Source of the DNA: an uncultured Oscillospiraceae bacterium
GTDB taxonomy: Bacteria > Bacillota > Clostridia > Oscillospirales > Ruminococcaceae
NCBI GenBank assembly: GCA_910579545.1
Contig: CAJTVI010000016.1
Coordinates: 1-40,384 of the forward strand
DNA length: 40,384 nucleotides
Direction: 5' to 3'
Part shown: positions 1 to 7,980 of the stretch, one piece after another
How the letters are laid out: every line of letters starts with the position of its first letter
Numbering within the stretch: the first letter of the stretch is position 1
The notes under the pieces: model-generated
Seen by the model: the letters and a program-made list of their open reading frames with translations, nothing else
Told to the model about the DNA's origin: nothing
Database searches by the model: none
Made by a program: the position numbers and the translations under genes

Positions 1-2
1 AA

Positions 3-959
3 GCTGGGCAGCTGGACTTTGTAATTATCCGTGCCGGGCTGGGCGGTGGGACGGTGGACCCTCGGTTTGAGGAGTATTACGCCGCGGCCCGCGCCGCCGG
101 CATCCCGGTGGGGGCCTACTGGTACGCCTACTGGGGGCCGTACACGCCCAGCCAGGAGGCGACCAGCTTTTTGCGCGCGGTGAAGGGTAAAAAGTTGGAA
201 TATTGCATCTGGTACGACGTGGAGTACGAGCCGGATATCCTGGGCATGGGCAAGGCTGAGCGGACGGACAAGGTGCTGGAGGGCCTCGGCGCGCTGGCCG
301 CCAGCGGGCGGTATGTGGGGCTGTACGCCAGCACCGACATGGTCAACAACCGCCTGGAGTACGGCCGGCTGCGGGGGTATGACATTTGGTGCGCGCAGTA
401 CGCAAGCCGCAACACCTGCAAGCTGTCGTATGGGATATGGCAGTACACGAGCAGCGGCAGCGTGGAGGGCATTGCCGGCCGGGTGGACTGCGACCGGGCC
501 TACAAGGACTACCCGGCGATCGTGACGGGGCCGCTGGCGGGCGGTGCAGACAATCCCGCGCCGCTGCCGACGCCTGCGCCTGCGCCTGGCCAGGAGGGCC
601 GCGAGCCGCGCGAGGTACATACCTACCGGGTGACCGGCGAGGGCAAGGGCGCGGCGGACAAGCTGCTGGCCCTGTGCGACGAGCTGGGCCTGTACATGCT
701 GGGCAGCGTGACGGTGGCCCACGGCTGCAGCCCGGTGGAGCTGCTGGATCTTGCCAGCCGGCTGGCCCTGACCGGGGCCAGCAGCACGACCATCGGCCCC
801 GCCACCCGCGGCGACCTGATCGTGGTGCTGCTGCAAGCGGACGCGCTGGGGCTATCGGTATCCTGGCAGATTGACGTGGGGCCGGTGAGTACCGGCGACA
901 CGGTGACCCTGCAGGAACTTGCTGCAAAAATGCACTGGAACATGAAGGAGGTAAGCTAA
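3..959 (+). CDS. GH25 muramidase (phage-type endolysin), 5' end outside window
   Basis: The frame is open to the left edge, so the N-terminus is missing. The first visible residues include DFVIIRAG, the typical beta-strand near the start of the glycoside hydrolase family 25 barrel. The catalytic-strand motif YDVEYEP (Asp-x-Glu) and the late barrel motif GRVDCDRAY follow, so a near-complete catalytic domain that cleaves peptidoglycan glycan strands is present. A Pro/Ala-rich linker (PAPLPTPAPAPG) then leads to a C-terminal region of about 110 residues that I do not recognise. It probably binds the cell wall. No signal peptide can be judged. It overlaps the ribosome site of the small membrane protein that follows, and a holin comes next. 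That order is a phage lysis cassette, so it is more likely a prophage endolysin than a housekeeping autolysin. Confidence 0.88.
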   Translation, partial: AGQLDFVIIRAGLGGGTVDPRFEEYYAAARAAGIPVGAYWYAYWGPYTPSQEATSFLRAVKGKKLEYCIWYDVEYEPDILGMGKAERTDKVLEGLGALAASGRYVGLYASTDMVNNRLEYGRLRGYDIWCAQYASRNTCKLSYGIWQYTSSGSVEGIAGRVDCDRAYKDYPAIVTGPLAGGADNPAPLPTPAPAPGQEGREPREVHTYRVTGEGKGAADKLLALCDELGLYMLGSVTVAHGCSPVELLDLASRLALTGASSTTIGPATRGDLIVVLLQADALGLSVSWQIDVGPVSTGDTVTLQELAAKMHWNMKEVS

Positions 960-961
960 GC

Positions 962-1240
962 ATGTACTTGGATGCAGGCAGCATCATCACGGCGGCATCC
1001 CTGCTGTCGGCCCTCGGGGTAGGCATCGGGCTGATCGTCACCGTGTATAAATTTATTGCGGCGGATGCGCGGCAGACGGAGGCAATCAAGCGCATGGAGG
1101 AGGAGCAGGGGCTGATCTGCTACGGCCTCAAGGGTGCGCTGGAAGGCCTCATCGAGAACGGCTGCGACGGCCCCTGCAAGGACGCGCTTGCCAAACTGGA
1201 AAAACACCTGAACCAAAGCGCACACCGCGCTGATCTGTAA
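962..1240 (+). CDS. Small membrane protein of the phage lysis module
   Basis: This 92-residue protein has one hydrophobic segment at about residues 8-30 (SIITAASLLSALGVGIGLIV). A charged helix rich in Glu, Arg and Lys follows (about 35-55), then two Cys residues in a short C-terminal part. A GGAGG ribosome site lies inside the last codons of the endolysin and the ATG is two bases after its stop, so the genes are translationally coupled. The layout resembles phage XhlA-like or accessory holin proteins encoded beside endolysins. I do not recognise a specific family from sequence alone. A role in membrane permeabilisation or holin regulation is inferred from position. Confidence 0.7.
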   Translation: MYLDAGSIITAASLLSALGVGIGLIVTVYKFIAADARQTEAIKRMEEEQGLICYGLKGALEGLIENGCDGPCKDALAKLEKHLNQSAHRADL

Positions 1241-1254
1241 AGGAGGAACCAACC

Positions 1255-1533
1255 ATGAATATCTTTGATCTGGGCCTGACCAGCGTCGCCTCGATCACGG
1301 TGATCTGCTATCTGGCCGCGCTGGCCGTCAAGCAGACCCCGCTGGACAGCAAATGGGTACCCACCATCTGCGGGGCGTTGGGCGGCCTGATGGGCTATTT
1401 CGCCCCCAGGCTGATGAGCGGCTACCCGGCGCAGGACCCTTTCACCGCCGTGGCGGTGGGCATTGTGTCCGGCCTCGCCGCCACCGGCGCCCACCAGCTG
1501 GCAAAGCAGCTCGGCGGCAAAAGCACGGATTGA
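1255..1533 (+). CDS. Phage holin (Phage_holin_5_2-like)
   Basis: This 92-residue protein starts MNIFDLGLTSVASITVICYL and has three hydrophobic stretches: about residues 8-26, 38-52 with Gly repeats, and 66-82 (FTAVAVGIVSGLAATGAHQ). The first segment, the LDSKWVPTICGALGGLMG stretch and the AVAVGIVSGLAATG stretch match what I know of the Phage_holin_5_2 family in Firmicute prophages. It would form membrane lesions that release the endolysin. AAGGAGG sits about seven bases upstream of the ATG. It is the last gene of the lysis module: a strong intrinsic terminator begins seven bases after the stop. Confidence 0.82.
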   Translation: MNIFDLGLTSVASITVICYLAALAVKQTPLDSKWVPTICGALGGLMGYFAPRLMSGYPAQDPFTAVAVGIVSGLAATGAHQLAKQLGGKSTD

Positions 1534-1539
1534 TACAGC

Positions 1540-1576
1540 ACGGCCCCCGGAACGCATCCGGGGGCCGTTTGTCTTT
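1540..1576 (+). terminator. Intrinsic terminator of the lysis module
   Basis: A perfect 12-bp stem (ACGGCCCCCGGA / TCCGGGGGCCGT) with a five-base loop is followed by TTGTCTTTT. It lies directly after the holin stop and ends where the opposing Spo0A-C gene stops, so it may serve both genes. Confidence 0.85.
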
Positions 1577-1917
1577 TACAGCGGAATCACCGCATCCTCC
1601 TCGCACCAGGCGACCATCTGGCCTAAAAAGTGGCTGGCGGTGGGCGGCTCGGGCAGGGTGTGGTGTACAATCTCCTCCAGCAGCCCCCGGTTGCCGTAGA
1701 GCCAGATGCTTTTCACAGTGCGGCGCAGCGCTCCCTCGATGCACTCGGGGGTTACTGCGTGCCGGCCGGCAATCACCTGGTAAACCCGCTTGGTCACATA
1801 GGTCAGGGCCATCGTGTCCTGGCTGGCAAGTTCCAGCGCAGAAAGCGTATACCAGTAGCCGATGCTTTCGGGCGAAACGCCAAGCTGCTGCAAAGTCTGC
1901 TTGTACTTCGGGTTCAT
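1576..1917 (-). CDS. Stand-alone Spo0A C-terminal DNA-binding domain protein
   Basis: This 113-residue protein resembles only the C-terminal effector domain of the sporulation regulator Spo0A. LGVSPESIGYWYTLSALEL matches the first helices. TKRVYQVIAGRHAVTPECIE matches the core where family members read roughly 'K.lYP.iA....ttpsrvEraIR', and RRTVKSIWLYG matches the last helix. No receiver domain with a phosphorylatable Asp precedes it. The ATG at 1917 is chosen because GGAGG lies eight bases upstream. It probably binds DNA or is a degenerate paralogue and does not itself start sporulation. Such short Spo0A_C proteins occur in gut Oscillospiraceae. It faces the phage lysis genes and may be part of the prophage or mark its edge. 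Confidence 0.8.
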   Translation of the reverse strand: MNPKYKQTLQQLGVSPESIGYWYTLSALELASQDTMALTYVTKRVYQVIAGRHAVTPECIEGALRRTVKSIWLYGNRGLLEEIVHHTLPEPPTASHFLGQMVAWCEEDAVIPL

Positions 1918-1955
1918 TTTTACATCCTCCATATGGGTTTTATTCATCCATTCTA

Positions 1956-1983
1956 TTGACCCCGGCAAAAACCGCCGTAAAAT
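1956..1983 (+). promoter_or_regulatory. Possible promoter for the M15-like peptidase gene
   Basis: TTGACC, a 16-bp spacer and TAAAAT lie about 75 bp upstream of the gene at 2056. A TTGACA at 2009-2004 on the other strand could serve the Spo0A-C gene, but its -10 (TTGATT) is poor. Confidence 0.4.
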
Positions 1984-2055
1984 CAACCGAATCAGATGCA
2001 AACTGTCAAAAACCGATATGGAAAATGCGGGAAATCCTATTGTATAAACTGAGAA

Positions 2056-2718
2056 ATGTACACCAACAAGATGATGACCTACACCCGGAACGAGAACGAC
2101 CCCATGCCTTACAGCTACGGCAGCACCCTGCGGGTCAAGGAGTTCCGGGGCACGAGCGCCAGCCCCACCCTCTGGACCACCGTGGCCGCCATGGAGGCCT
2201 GGAACCTCACCCGCCGCAGCTACGGCAAGGGCATCCATGTGGGCTACGCCTTCAAGCGCCCCTGGGAGGGGGGCCACGGCACCCGCAGCCAGCACTACGC
2301 CGGGGTGGCCTTTGACGTGGGGCAGGGCCAGGGCTCCAGCGCCCGCAATGCGATCTGGCGGGCCGCGAAAAACTCGGGGGCCTGGGGCTATGTGGAGCCC
2401 CAGAGCATGACCCCCACCTGGGTGCACTTTGACCGCCGCTACGGCAAGCCGGCCTGCAGCGGCACCACCGCCGGCTACCCCACCCTGCGGCGGGGCTGCG
2501 TAAACACCTATGTACTGCTCTTGCAGGACTGCCTCAACGCCCTGGGTTACAGCACCAAAACGCTGGACGGCAAGTTTGGCGCCAACACCGAGAGCGCCGT
2601 GCGGGCCTACCAGCGCCGGGTAGGCCTTTCGGCGGACGGCATCTGCGGCTGCAATACCTGGAAAAAGATCACCGCCGCCGCGGTGGGCATCGGCCGCACC
2701 GGCACCGTCATCAACTAA
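2056..2718 (+). CDS. M15-like D-Ala-D-Ala peptidase with peptidoglycan-binding domain
   Basis: This 220-residue protein has two parts. Residues about 15-135 resemble the LAS/M15 zinc peptidase fold: SQHYAGVAFDVG gives the His and Asp ligands and TWVHFD gives the last His. Residues about 145-212 form a PG_binding_1 domain (LRRGCVNTYVLLLQDCLNALG, then LDGKFGANTESAVRAYQRRVGLSADGICG). The combination suggests cleavage of peptide cross-links in peptidoglycan. No signal peptide or clear Shine-Dalgarno site is visible. ATGs at 2056 and 2071 are both possible starts. The position next to a lysis module suggests a phage-derived or accessory wall hydrolase. The HxxxxxxD...H pattern supports the fold, but the exact cleavage is not shown. 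Confidence 0.75.
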   Translation: MYTNKMMTYTRNENDPMPYSYGSTLRVKEFRGTSASPTLWTTVAAMEAWNLTRRSYGKGIHVGYAFKRPWEGGHGTRSQHYAGVAFDVGQGQGSSARNAIWRAAKNSGAWGYVEPQSMTPTWVHFDRRYGKPACSGTTAGYPTLRRGCVNTYVLLLQDCLNALGYSTKTLDGKFGANTESAVRAYQRRVGLSADGICGCNTWKKITAAAVGIGRTGTVIN

Positions 2719-2760
2719 AAAAGGCTCCCTGTCCCGGCGGTAAAGCCGGGGCAGGGGGCC
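2717..2760. terminator. Hairpin after the M15-like gene
   Basis: A 16-bp stem (GGCTCCCTGTCCCGGC with GCCGGGGCAGGGGGCC, two wobble pairs) closes on a GGTAAA loop just after the stop at 2718. The run of A residues is on its left, so a U-tract would form only in minus-strand transcripts. Function as a plus-strand terminator is uncertain. Confidence 0.4.
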
Positions 2761-2894
2761 CATTCGGGTATAGCCTTGGGGCGCGCCGTGTGGTAAAATA
2801 AAAAAAGCGGAGCTTGGCTCCAAACGGCCTTTTGGGGCCCTGCGCCGCGCCCGGCCCAAAGCGCCGCGGCAGAAAAACCAAGGGAGAAAGGGGG

Positions 2895-3671
2895 ATGCCG
2901 GTGGGCAGGCTGCTTTTGGAGGGCTGCGTGGATTCCTATGCCTCGGCGCTGGCCGCCGCCGCGGGCGGCGCCGGTCGGCTGGAGCTCTGCGCCAACCTCT
3001 GCATCGGGGGCACCACCCCCTCGCCCGAGCTGTTTTTGCAGGTGCGGCAGGCGGTAAACATCCCGGTCAACGTTTTGATCCGGCCCCGGTTCGGGGATTT
3101 CCTTTACAGCGAGATGGAGCTGCGGGAGATGTGCGGCAGCATCGCGCGGTTTGTGCAGCTGGGGGCGGACGGCATCGTGGCCGGGGCGCTCACGGCAGAC
3201 GGCGCGCTGGACGCCGACGGGATGGCCCGGCTGATCGGGGCGGCGGCCGGGCGGCCGGTGACCCTGCACCGCGCCTTTGACATGGCCCGCGACCCCTTTG
3301 CCGCGCTGGAGGAGGCCGTGCGGCTGGGCTGCCGGGTGATCCTCACCTCGGGGCAGGCCGCCAGCGCGCCGCAGGGCGCCGCGCTGCTGGCCCGGCTGCG
3401 CCGGCAGGCGGCGGGCCGCATCGAGATCATGGCCGGCAGCGGGGTCAAGAGCGGCAATATCCCGGCGCTTTACCGGCAAACCGGCCTTACCAGCTACCAC
3501 ACCTCCGGCCGGCGCGGCGCGGCCCAAAGCGGCATGCGCTACCGCAAAGAGGGGGTCTCGATGGGGCTGCCCTCCCTCTCGGAGTATGAGGTCTGGCAGG
3601 CCAGCGAAGCGGAGTTTGCCGCCTGCGCCGCGGCCCTGCGGCAGATCGAAGCCGAACAGCAGGCCGAATAA
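2895..3671 (+). CDS. cutC: CutC family copper homeostasis protein
   Basis: This 258-residue protein has the CutC hallmarks. The N-terminal LLEGCVDSYASALAAAAGGA is followed by GRLELCANLCIGGTTPS, and NVLIRPRFGDFLYS is the second conserved strand. LHRAFDMARDP and RVILTSGQAAS match the mid and late TIM-barrel strands. The ATG at 2895 follows AGGGAGAAAGGGGG and gives the family-typical N-terminus, so upstream in-frame codons are not included. CutC proteins are cytoplasmic and have been linked to copper tolerance, but their enzymatic role is unsettled. The gene stands alone between the M15-like gene and a convergent DUF624 gene and ends in a strong terminator. Confidence 0.9.
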   Translation: MPVGRLLLEGCVDSYASALAAAAGGAGRLELCANLCIGGTTPSPELFLQVRQAVNIPVNVLIRPRFGDFLYSEMELREMCGSIARFVQLGADGIVAGALTADGALDADGMARLIGAAAGRPVTLHRAFDMARDPFAALEEAVRLGCRVILTSGQAASAPQGAALLARLRRQAAGRIEIMAGSGVKSGNIPALYRQTGLTSYHTSGRRGAAQSGMRYRKEGVSMGLPSLSEYEVWQASEAEFAACAAALRQIEAEQQAE

Positions 3672-3680
3672 AAACCAAAA

Positions 3681-3722
3681 AAAGGGGTCCGGCGCAAAAA
3701 ACAGCGCCGGACCTCTTTTTTG
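3681..3722 (+). terminator. Intrinsic terminator between cutC and the DUF624 gene
   Basis: The stem GGTCCGGCGC / GCGCCGGACC with an eight-base A-rich loop is followed by TCTTTTTTT. An A-run precedes it on the left, so it can also end minus-strand transcripts from the convergent DUF624 gene. Confidence 0.88.
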
Positions 3723-3812
3723 TCTGATTTATGGGCATCCTGCGGCCCGACCATTTTTACCGGTTCCTGTTGGCGGGGGCCGTTTAGTGCCGGCAAAAAT
3801 CCGGCCAACCGC

Positions 3813-4520
3813 TTATACCGGGCCGGTCTTTCCGGCATCCTCCCCGGCGGCCGCCTCCTGCCCCAGCACCCGCGCAAGGCCCTTTTGGGCAAACAGGCAG
3901 CCCAAAAGGCAGGGGACCGAAAACCCGATCAGCACCAGATACGCCCCGCTGAAGGGCAGCAGCAGCACCGCCAGCCCCGGCAGGCTGTAGTGGCAGGCCG
4001 CGCTGGCCAGCGCCCGGCCGGGGTGCAAAAAGGCCAGCGCCAGCGCCTGCACCAGGGTGTCCCGCCCGAGGGGCCGCCCGGCGCAGAGCAGCGCGTACAG
4101 GCCGCCGGAGGCCAGCAGCACCACCCAGAATACCGCCACGCAAAAGGCAAAGGGCACAAGCAGCAGCGGGCTTTGCCCCGCGGCGCCCAGATAAAACCAG
4201 CCGCCGTACCCGGCAAAGGCCAGCAGCGGCAGGCTGAGGGCAAAGGCGCCCCAGGCCCGCCCCAGCCCGCCGCGCAGCACCCCCCGAAAGGCCGTCCAAA
4301 AGCCGGCGGGCTTGTTTTGGATCAGCTGCCAGCAGCACTGGTGCAGGCAGTAGAGGGCCGGCGGGATGGTGACCACCGGCAGGCAGAACAGGCAAAACAG
4401 CAGGTTGAGCCGCAGCAGCGCGGCGCATTCGTCCCGCAAAAGCTGCCACAGCCGCCGCGGCAGGCTTTCGGCCGGGGCCTCGGCCGGGCCAAAATCCTGG
4501 TCGTAATCAAAAAGGGACAC
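3813..4520 (-). CDS. DUF624 (YesL-like) membrane protein
   Basis: This 235-residue integral membrane protein begins SLFDYDQDFGPAE after the initiator, a start typical of DUF624/YesL proteins. At least five hydrophobic segments follow, including LNLLFCLFCLPVVTIPPALY (about residues 35-55), whose FCLPVVTIPPAL stretch is a family hallmark. GTG at 4520 is preferred over ATG at 4535 because GGGAGG lies seven bases upstream of the GTG, inside the longer reading. Function is unknown. Family members are usually found beside sugar ABC transporters, and here it is divergent from one. A role in transport or sensing of the same sugar is inferred. Confidence 0.78.
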   Translation of the reverse strand: MSLFDYDQDFGPAEAPAESLPRRLWQLLRDECAALLRLNLLFCLFCLPVVTIPPALYCLHQCCWQLIQNKPAGFWTAFRGVLRGGLGRAWGAFALSLPLLAFAGYGGWFYLGAAGQSPLLLVPFAFCVAVFWVVLLASGGLYALLCAGRPLGRDTLVQALALAFLHPGRALASAACHYSLPGLAVLLLPFSGAYLVLIGFSVPCLLGCLFAQKGLARVLGQEAAAGEDAGKTGPV

Positions 4521-4558
4521 GGCACTGCCTCCCATCCGTTTTTTCTTACTATACCATG

Positions 4559-4594
4559 CCCCCGCCCGGGTTTCAACCGGGCGGGGGTTTTCTT
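4559..4594 (+). terminator. Plus-oriented terminator hairpin upstream of the sugar locus
   Basis: CCCCCGCCCGG and CCGGGCGGGGG form an 11-bp stem with a seven-base loop, followed by TTTTCTT on the plus strand. It lies just upstream of the minus-strand DUF624 gene, where no plus-strand gene ends. It could block read-through from cutC or form a hairpin in the DUF624 leader. Confidence 0.6.
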
Positions 4595-4906
4595 CGCCTG
4601 GCCCGCCGCCCCACCACAAATGGACGCATGTCGTCCATTTTGAACCCGCCAAAACCCGCCAAATTCCCCATATCCTCACTTTGGATTTGGCATAAACAAC
4701 AGTTTATAAGGGTTGTCTTTATACAATTTTTACGAATTTTCAGGGTATATACGCGAATGTTGCCTAAACAATCGAAAAAACAACCTAAATAACATCTGCG
4801 TATAAAATCCGAATTTTCGTTTATTTACAGCGCCCGGCCGTACCGTTTATATTGTTTATAGGGAGTCACCGATTGAAGCTTCACCAAGATCAAAAGGAGT
4901 GAAATC
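4595..4906. promoter_or_regulatory. AT-rich control region between DUF624 gene and sugar ABC operon
   Basis: This is the longest AT-rich stretch of the window. It contains TAAACAA at 4693-4699 and 4765-4771 and its complement TTGTTTA at 4852-4858, overlapping the probable -10 of the operon. These may be half-sites for the AraC-type regulator encoded at 10608-11483, but that is inference. The region should carry promoters for both divergent genes. Only the plus-strand one is clear. Confidence 0.5.
4824..4853 (+). promoter_or_regulatory. Promoter of the sugar ABC transporter operon
   Basis: TTTACA, an 18-bp GC-rich spacer and TATATT are followed about 54 bp later by the start of the binding-protein gene. 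Confidence 0.6.
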
Positions 4907-6190
4907 ATGAAACGTATATCCCGCGTGATCGCAGCAGCCCTGACCCTTGCGCTGCTGCTGGCTCTGGCCGGCTGCGGCGCATCGGATGGCAAAACCCACC
5001 TGACCTTCCAGATCTGGGATGTCAACCAGCGCGACGGCATGCAGGCCATGTGCGACGCCTACACCGCCCAGCACCCGGATGTAGAGATCGAGGTGCAGGT
5101 TACCAGCTGGAGCGAGTATTGGACCAAGCTGGAGGCCGCCGGCGAATCCAACACCATGCCGGACATCTTCTGGATGCACACCGACCAGATCCTCTACTAT
5201 GCCGACTTTGGCATCCTGGCCGACCTGACCGACCTGTACGACGGGGTCGAGCCGGACTACTACACCACCCATTTCTCGGACGTGTCGATCGGCAACGCCA
5301 GCGGCTCGGACGGCCGGCTCTACGGCGTGCCCAAGGACAAGGACAACGTTGTGCTGGTGTACAACAAGGAGATGTTCGACGCCGCCAAGGTGCCCTACCC
5401 GGACGAGAGCTGGACCTGGGACGACCTCACCGCCGCCTCCCAGGCCATCTACAACGCCACCGGCAAGTACGGCTATATGGCCTACAGCGACGAGCAGCTG
5501 GGCTACTGGAACTTTGTGTACCAGAAGGGCGGCTACATCCTGGACGAGAACAACGTCTACGCCGGCTACACCCAGCCTGCCACCATGGAGGCGATCCGGT
5601 TCTATGTAGACCTGCAAAAGAACGACTGGTGCCCCACCCAGACCTACTTTGCCGAGACCAGCCCCGGCACCGCCTTCTTCTCGGAGGTCGGCTCGATGTT
5701 CTTTGAGGGCAGCTGGAACCTGCTCAGCGAGCTGCAGAACTACCCGGACATGGTCGGCAAGTGGGACATCGCGCCCCTGCCCGCCTGCCCGGACCCGGTC
5801 GAGGGCGATGGCCGGGCCACCATCTCCAACGGCCTGTGCTACGCCACCGCGGCCGCCGGCAAAAACTTAGAGGTCGTCAAGGACGTGCTGCGCTTCTTTG
5901 GCAGCGAGGAGGGCCAGCGCATCCAGGGCGAATCCGGCGCGGCCATCCCGGCCTACTTAGGGCTGGAGGATTCCTGGACCGTTTCCTTCAAGCAGTTTGA
6001 TTACCTGATCGACGTGGACGTCTGCTACGACCAGTTCGAGACCTGCGTCAAGTACATCAACAACGCCAGCCGCCGCAAGTGGAAGTCCACCGTGGCCGAC
6101 CAGATGGTCAAGGTTTACAACGGCGCGGATTTGGATGAGTCGCTTGCGTACATGCAGCAGATCGCCGACAGCTACGTCACGGCGGAGTAA
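4907..6190 (+). CDS. Sugar ABC transporter substrate-binding lipoprotein
   Basis: This 427-residue protein has a lipoprotein signal: two Arg/Lys near the start, a hydrophobic core at residues 8-20 and the lipobox LAGC with Cys at 23. The mature part begins LTFQIWDVNQRDGMQAMCDA and has the family-1 extracellular binding protein pattern (MPDIFWMHTDQILYYADFGI, then YGVPKDKDNVVLVYNKEMF). It would capture a sugar outside the membrane and deliver it to the two permeases that follow. AAAGGAG lies eight bases upstream. The nearby alpha-galactosidase and amylosucrase point to raffinose-family or related alpha-galactosides (MsmE/RafE-like), but substrate specificity cannot be read from the sequence. 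Confidence 0.9.
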   Translation: MKRISRVIAAALTLALLLALAGCGASDGKTHLTFQIWDVNQRDGMQAMCDAYTAQHPDVEIEVQVTSWSEYWTKLEAAGESNTMPDIFWMHTDQILYYADFGILADLTDLYDGVEPDYYTTHFSDVSIGNASGSDGRLYGVPKDKDNVVLVYNKEMFDAAKVPYPDESWTWDDLTAASQAIYNATGKYGYMAYSDEQLGYWNFVYQKGGYILDENNVYAGYTQPATMEAIRFYVDLQKNDWCPTQTYFAETSPGTAFFSEVGSMFFEGSWNLLSELQNYPDMVGKWDIAPLPACPDPVEGDGRATISNGLCYATAAAGKNLEVVKDVLRFFGSEEGQRIQGESGAAIPAYLGLEDSWTVSFKQFDYLIDVDVCYDQFETCVKYINNASRRKWKSTVADQMVKVYNGADLDESLAYMQQIADSYVTAE

Positions 6191-6208
6191 AGGGAGGAGG
6201 AAGTACCT

Positions 6209-7096
6209 GTGAACAACAAGCTTTCCAAGGCCGCCCGCCAGGAGGAAAACTGGGGCTGGCTGATGGTGGCCCCCACCATCATCGGGCTGCTGGTGCTCAA
6301 CCTGTGGCCGTTTGTGCAGACTGTCTATACCAGCTTCTGCGAGCATCTGGGCTTTGGCCATTACAAGTTTATCGGGCTTGACAACTTTGTGCGCATGTTC
6401 CAGAACGCCGAGTTCTGGCGCGCCACCTGGAACACCATCCTGTTCTGCATCCTCACGGTGCCGGTGGGCCTGTTCCTCTCGCTGCTGGTGGCCATGCTGC
6501 TCAACGCCAAGATCAAGTTCAAGGGCGGCTTCCGCACCATCTTCTTCCTGCCCATGGTCTGCGCCCCCGCCGCCGTTACCATGGTCTGGCGCTGGATCTT
6601 CAACACCGAGTACGGCATCCTCAACCAGGCCCTCGGCGCCAAGATCGGCTGGGTCACCGACCCCAAGTTTGTCATGATCTCCTGCGCCATCGTGGCCATC
6701 TGGAGCAACATCGGCTACGACGCGGTGCTGCTGCTGGCCGGTTTGCAGAACATCCCCAAGACCCTGTACGAGGCCAACAGCATCGACGGCGCGGGCAAGG
6801 TCAAGCAGTTCTTTACCATCACCCTGCCCATGGTTTCGCCCACCCTGTTCGTGGTCATGATCATGCGGCTGATGAGCGCCGTAAAGGTCTACGACCTGAT
6901 CTACATGATGGTGGAGGACACCAACCCCGCCGTGACCAGCGTGCAGAGTTTGATGTACCTGTTCTACCGCTCCTCCTTTGTGGCCGGCGAGCGGGGCTAC
7001 GGCTCCGCCATCGTGATCTGGACCGTGCTCCTGATCGGGCTTGTCACGGTGATCCAGTTCTACGGCCAGAAGAAGTGGGTCAACTACGACGTGTAA
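6209..7096 (+). CDS. Sugar ABC transporter permease (MalF/MsmF type)
   Basis: This 295-residue membrane protein has about six hydrophobic segments. The EAA loop that docks to the ATPase is EANSIDGAGKVKQFFTITLP at about residues 187-206, a typical MalF-like form. The start is GTG at 6209, supported by GGAGGAGG eight bases upstream. It lies 18 bases after the binding-protein stop and 12 bases before the second permease, so all three are one operon. It would form half of the membrane channel of a CUT1-family sugar importer. No ATP-binding subunit is encoded in the locus. A shared MsmK-like ATPase elsewhere is likely. Confidence 0.9.
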   Translation: MNNKLSKAARQEENWGWLMVAPTIIGLLVLNLWPFVQTVYTSFCEHLGFGHYKFIGLDNFVRMFQNAEFWRATWNTILFCILTVPVGLFLSLLVAMLLNAKIKFKGGFRTIFFLPMVCAPAAVTMVWRWIFNTEYGILNQALGAKIGWVTDPKFVMISCAIVAIWSNIGYDAVLLLAGLQNIPKTLYEANSIDGAGKVKQFFTITLPMVSPTLFVVMIMRLMSAVKVYDLIYMMVEDTNPAVTSVQSLMYLFYRSSFVAGERGYGSAIVIWTVLLIGLVTVIQFYGQKKWVNYDV

Positions 7097-7108
7097 GGAG
7101 GCAGTGAG

Positions 7109-7948
7109 ATGAAAAAGACTTCTCTGGAGACCGCGCGCAGGCGCAACACGGCGCTGACCTATTTCTTTTTGATCCTGGGCGCCGTCATCATGATCTTCCC
7201 GTTTGTGTGGATGATCCTCACCAGTTCCAAAACCGTTACCGAGAGCATGGCCATCCCGCCCACCATCCTGCCGGCCCAGATCATGCTGGACAATTTTGTG
7301 GACGCGGTCAAGAGCCTGCCCTTTGCCAAGCTCTACATCAACACCGGGCTCATGATCCTCTTCCGGGTGCTCTGCGCGGTGGCCTTCAGCTCGATGGCCG
7401 GCTACGCCTTTGCCAAACTCAATTTCCGGGGCAAGGGGCTGCTGTTCGGCATCGTGCTGGTGCAGATGTCGCTGCCCAGCCAGATCTTCATCATCCCGCA
7501 GTACCAGATGGTCGCCAAGCTGGGCATGGCCAACACCATCTTTGCGCTGGTCTTCCCCGGCATCGTCAGCGCGTTCGGCGTCTTTTTCCTGCGGCAGACC
7601 TACATGGGCATCCCCAACGAGGTGGGCGAGGCCGCCTATCTCGACGGCTGCAACCAGTGGCAGACCTTTTATAAGGTGATGTTCCCCCTCACCGGCACCT
7701 CGGTGGCGGCCCTCACCATCTTTACCGCCGTGTTCGCCTACAGCGACCTGATGTGGCCGCTGGTGGTCAACTCGGATCTCAACATGATGACCCTCTCCTC
7801 CGGCCTTGCCACCCTGCGCGGCCAGTTCTCCACCAACTTCCCGGTGCTGATGGCCGGCAGCCTGCTGGCCATGCTGCCCATGGTGGTGCTCTACCTGATC
7901 TTCCAGCGCCAGTTCATCGAGGGCATCGCCTCCACTGGCGGCAAGTAA
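7109..7948 (+). CDS. Sugar ABC transporter permease (MalG/MsmG type)
   Basis: This 279-residue protein has six hydrophobic segments, starting YFFLILGAVIMIFPFVWMIL. The EAA loop is EAAYLDGCNQWQTFYKVMFP, characteristic of MalG-like permeases. The N-terminal MILTSSKT stretch and the C-terminal FQRQFIEGIASTGGK, which leads into the translocation path, are also typical. AAGGAGG lies seven bases upstream of the ATG. It pairs with the preceding permease. A terminator follows 32 bases after the stop and separates the transporter genes from the alpha-galactosidase, which has its own promoter. Confidence 0.9.
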   Translation: MKKTSLETARRRNTALTYFFLILGAVIMIFPFVWMILTSSKTVTESMAIPPTILPAQIMLDNFVDAVKSLPFAKLYINTGLMILFRVLCAVAFSSMAGYAFAKLNFRGKGLLFGIVLVQMSLPSQIFIIPQYQMVAKLGMANTIFALVFPGIVSAFGVFFLRQTYMGIPNEVGEAAYLDGCNQWQTFYKVMFPLTGTSVAALTIFTAVFAYSDLMWPLVVNSDLNMMTLSSGLATLRGQFSTNFPVLMAGSLLAMLPMVVLYLIFQRQFIEGIASTGGK

Positions 7949-7980
7949 GCTATCCCGATTCCTGTTCTCCTCATTTCACA

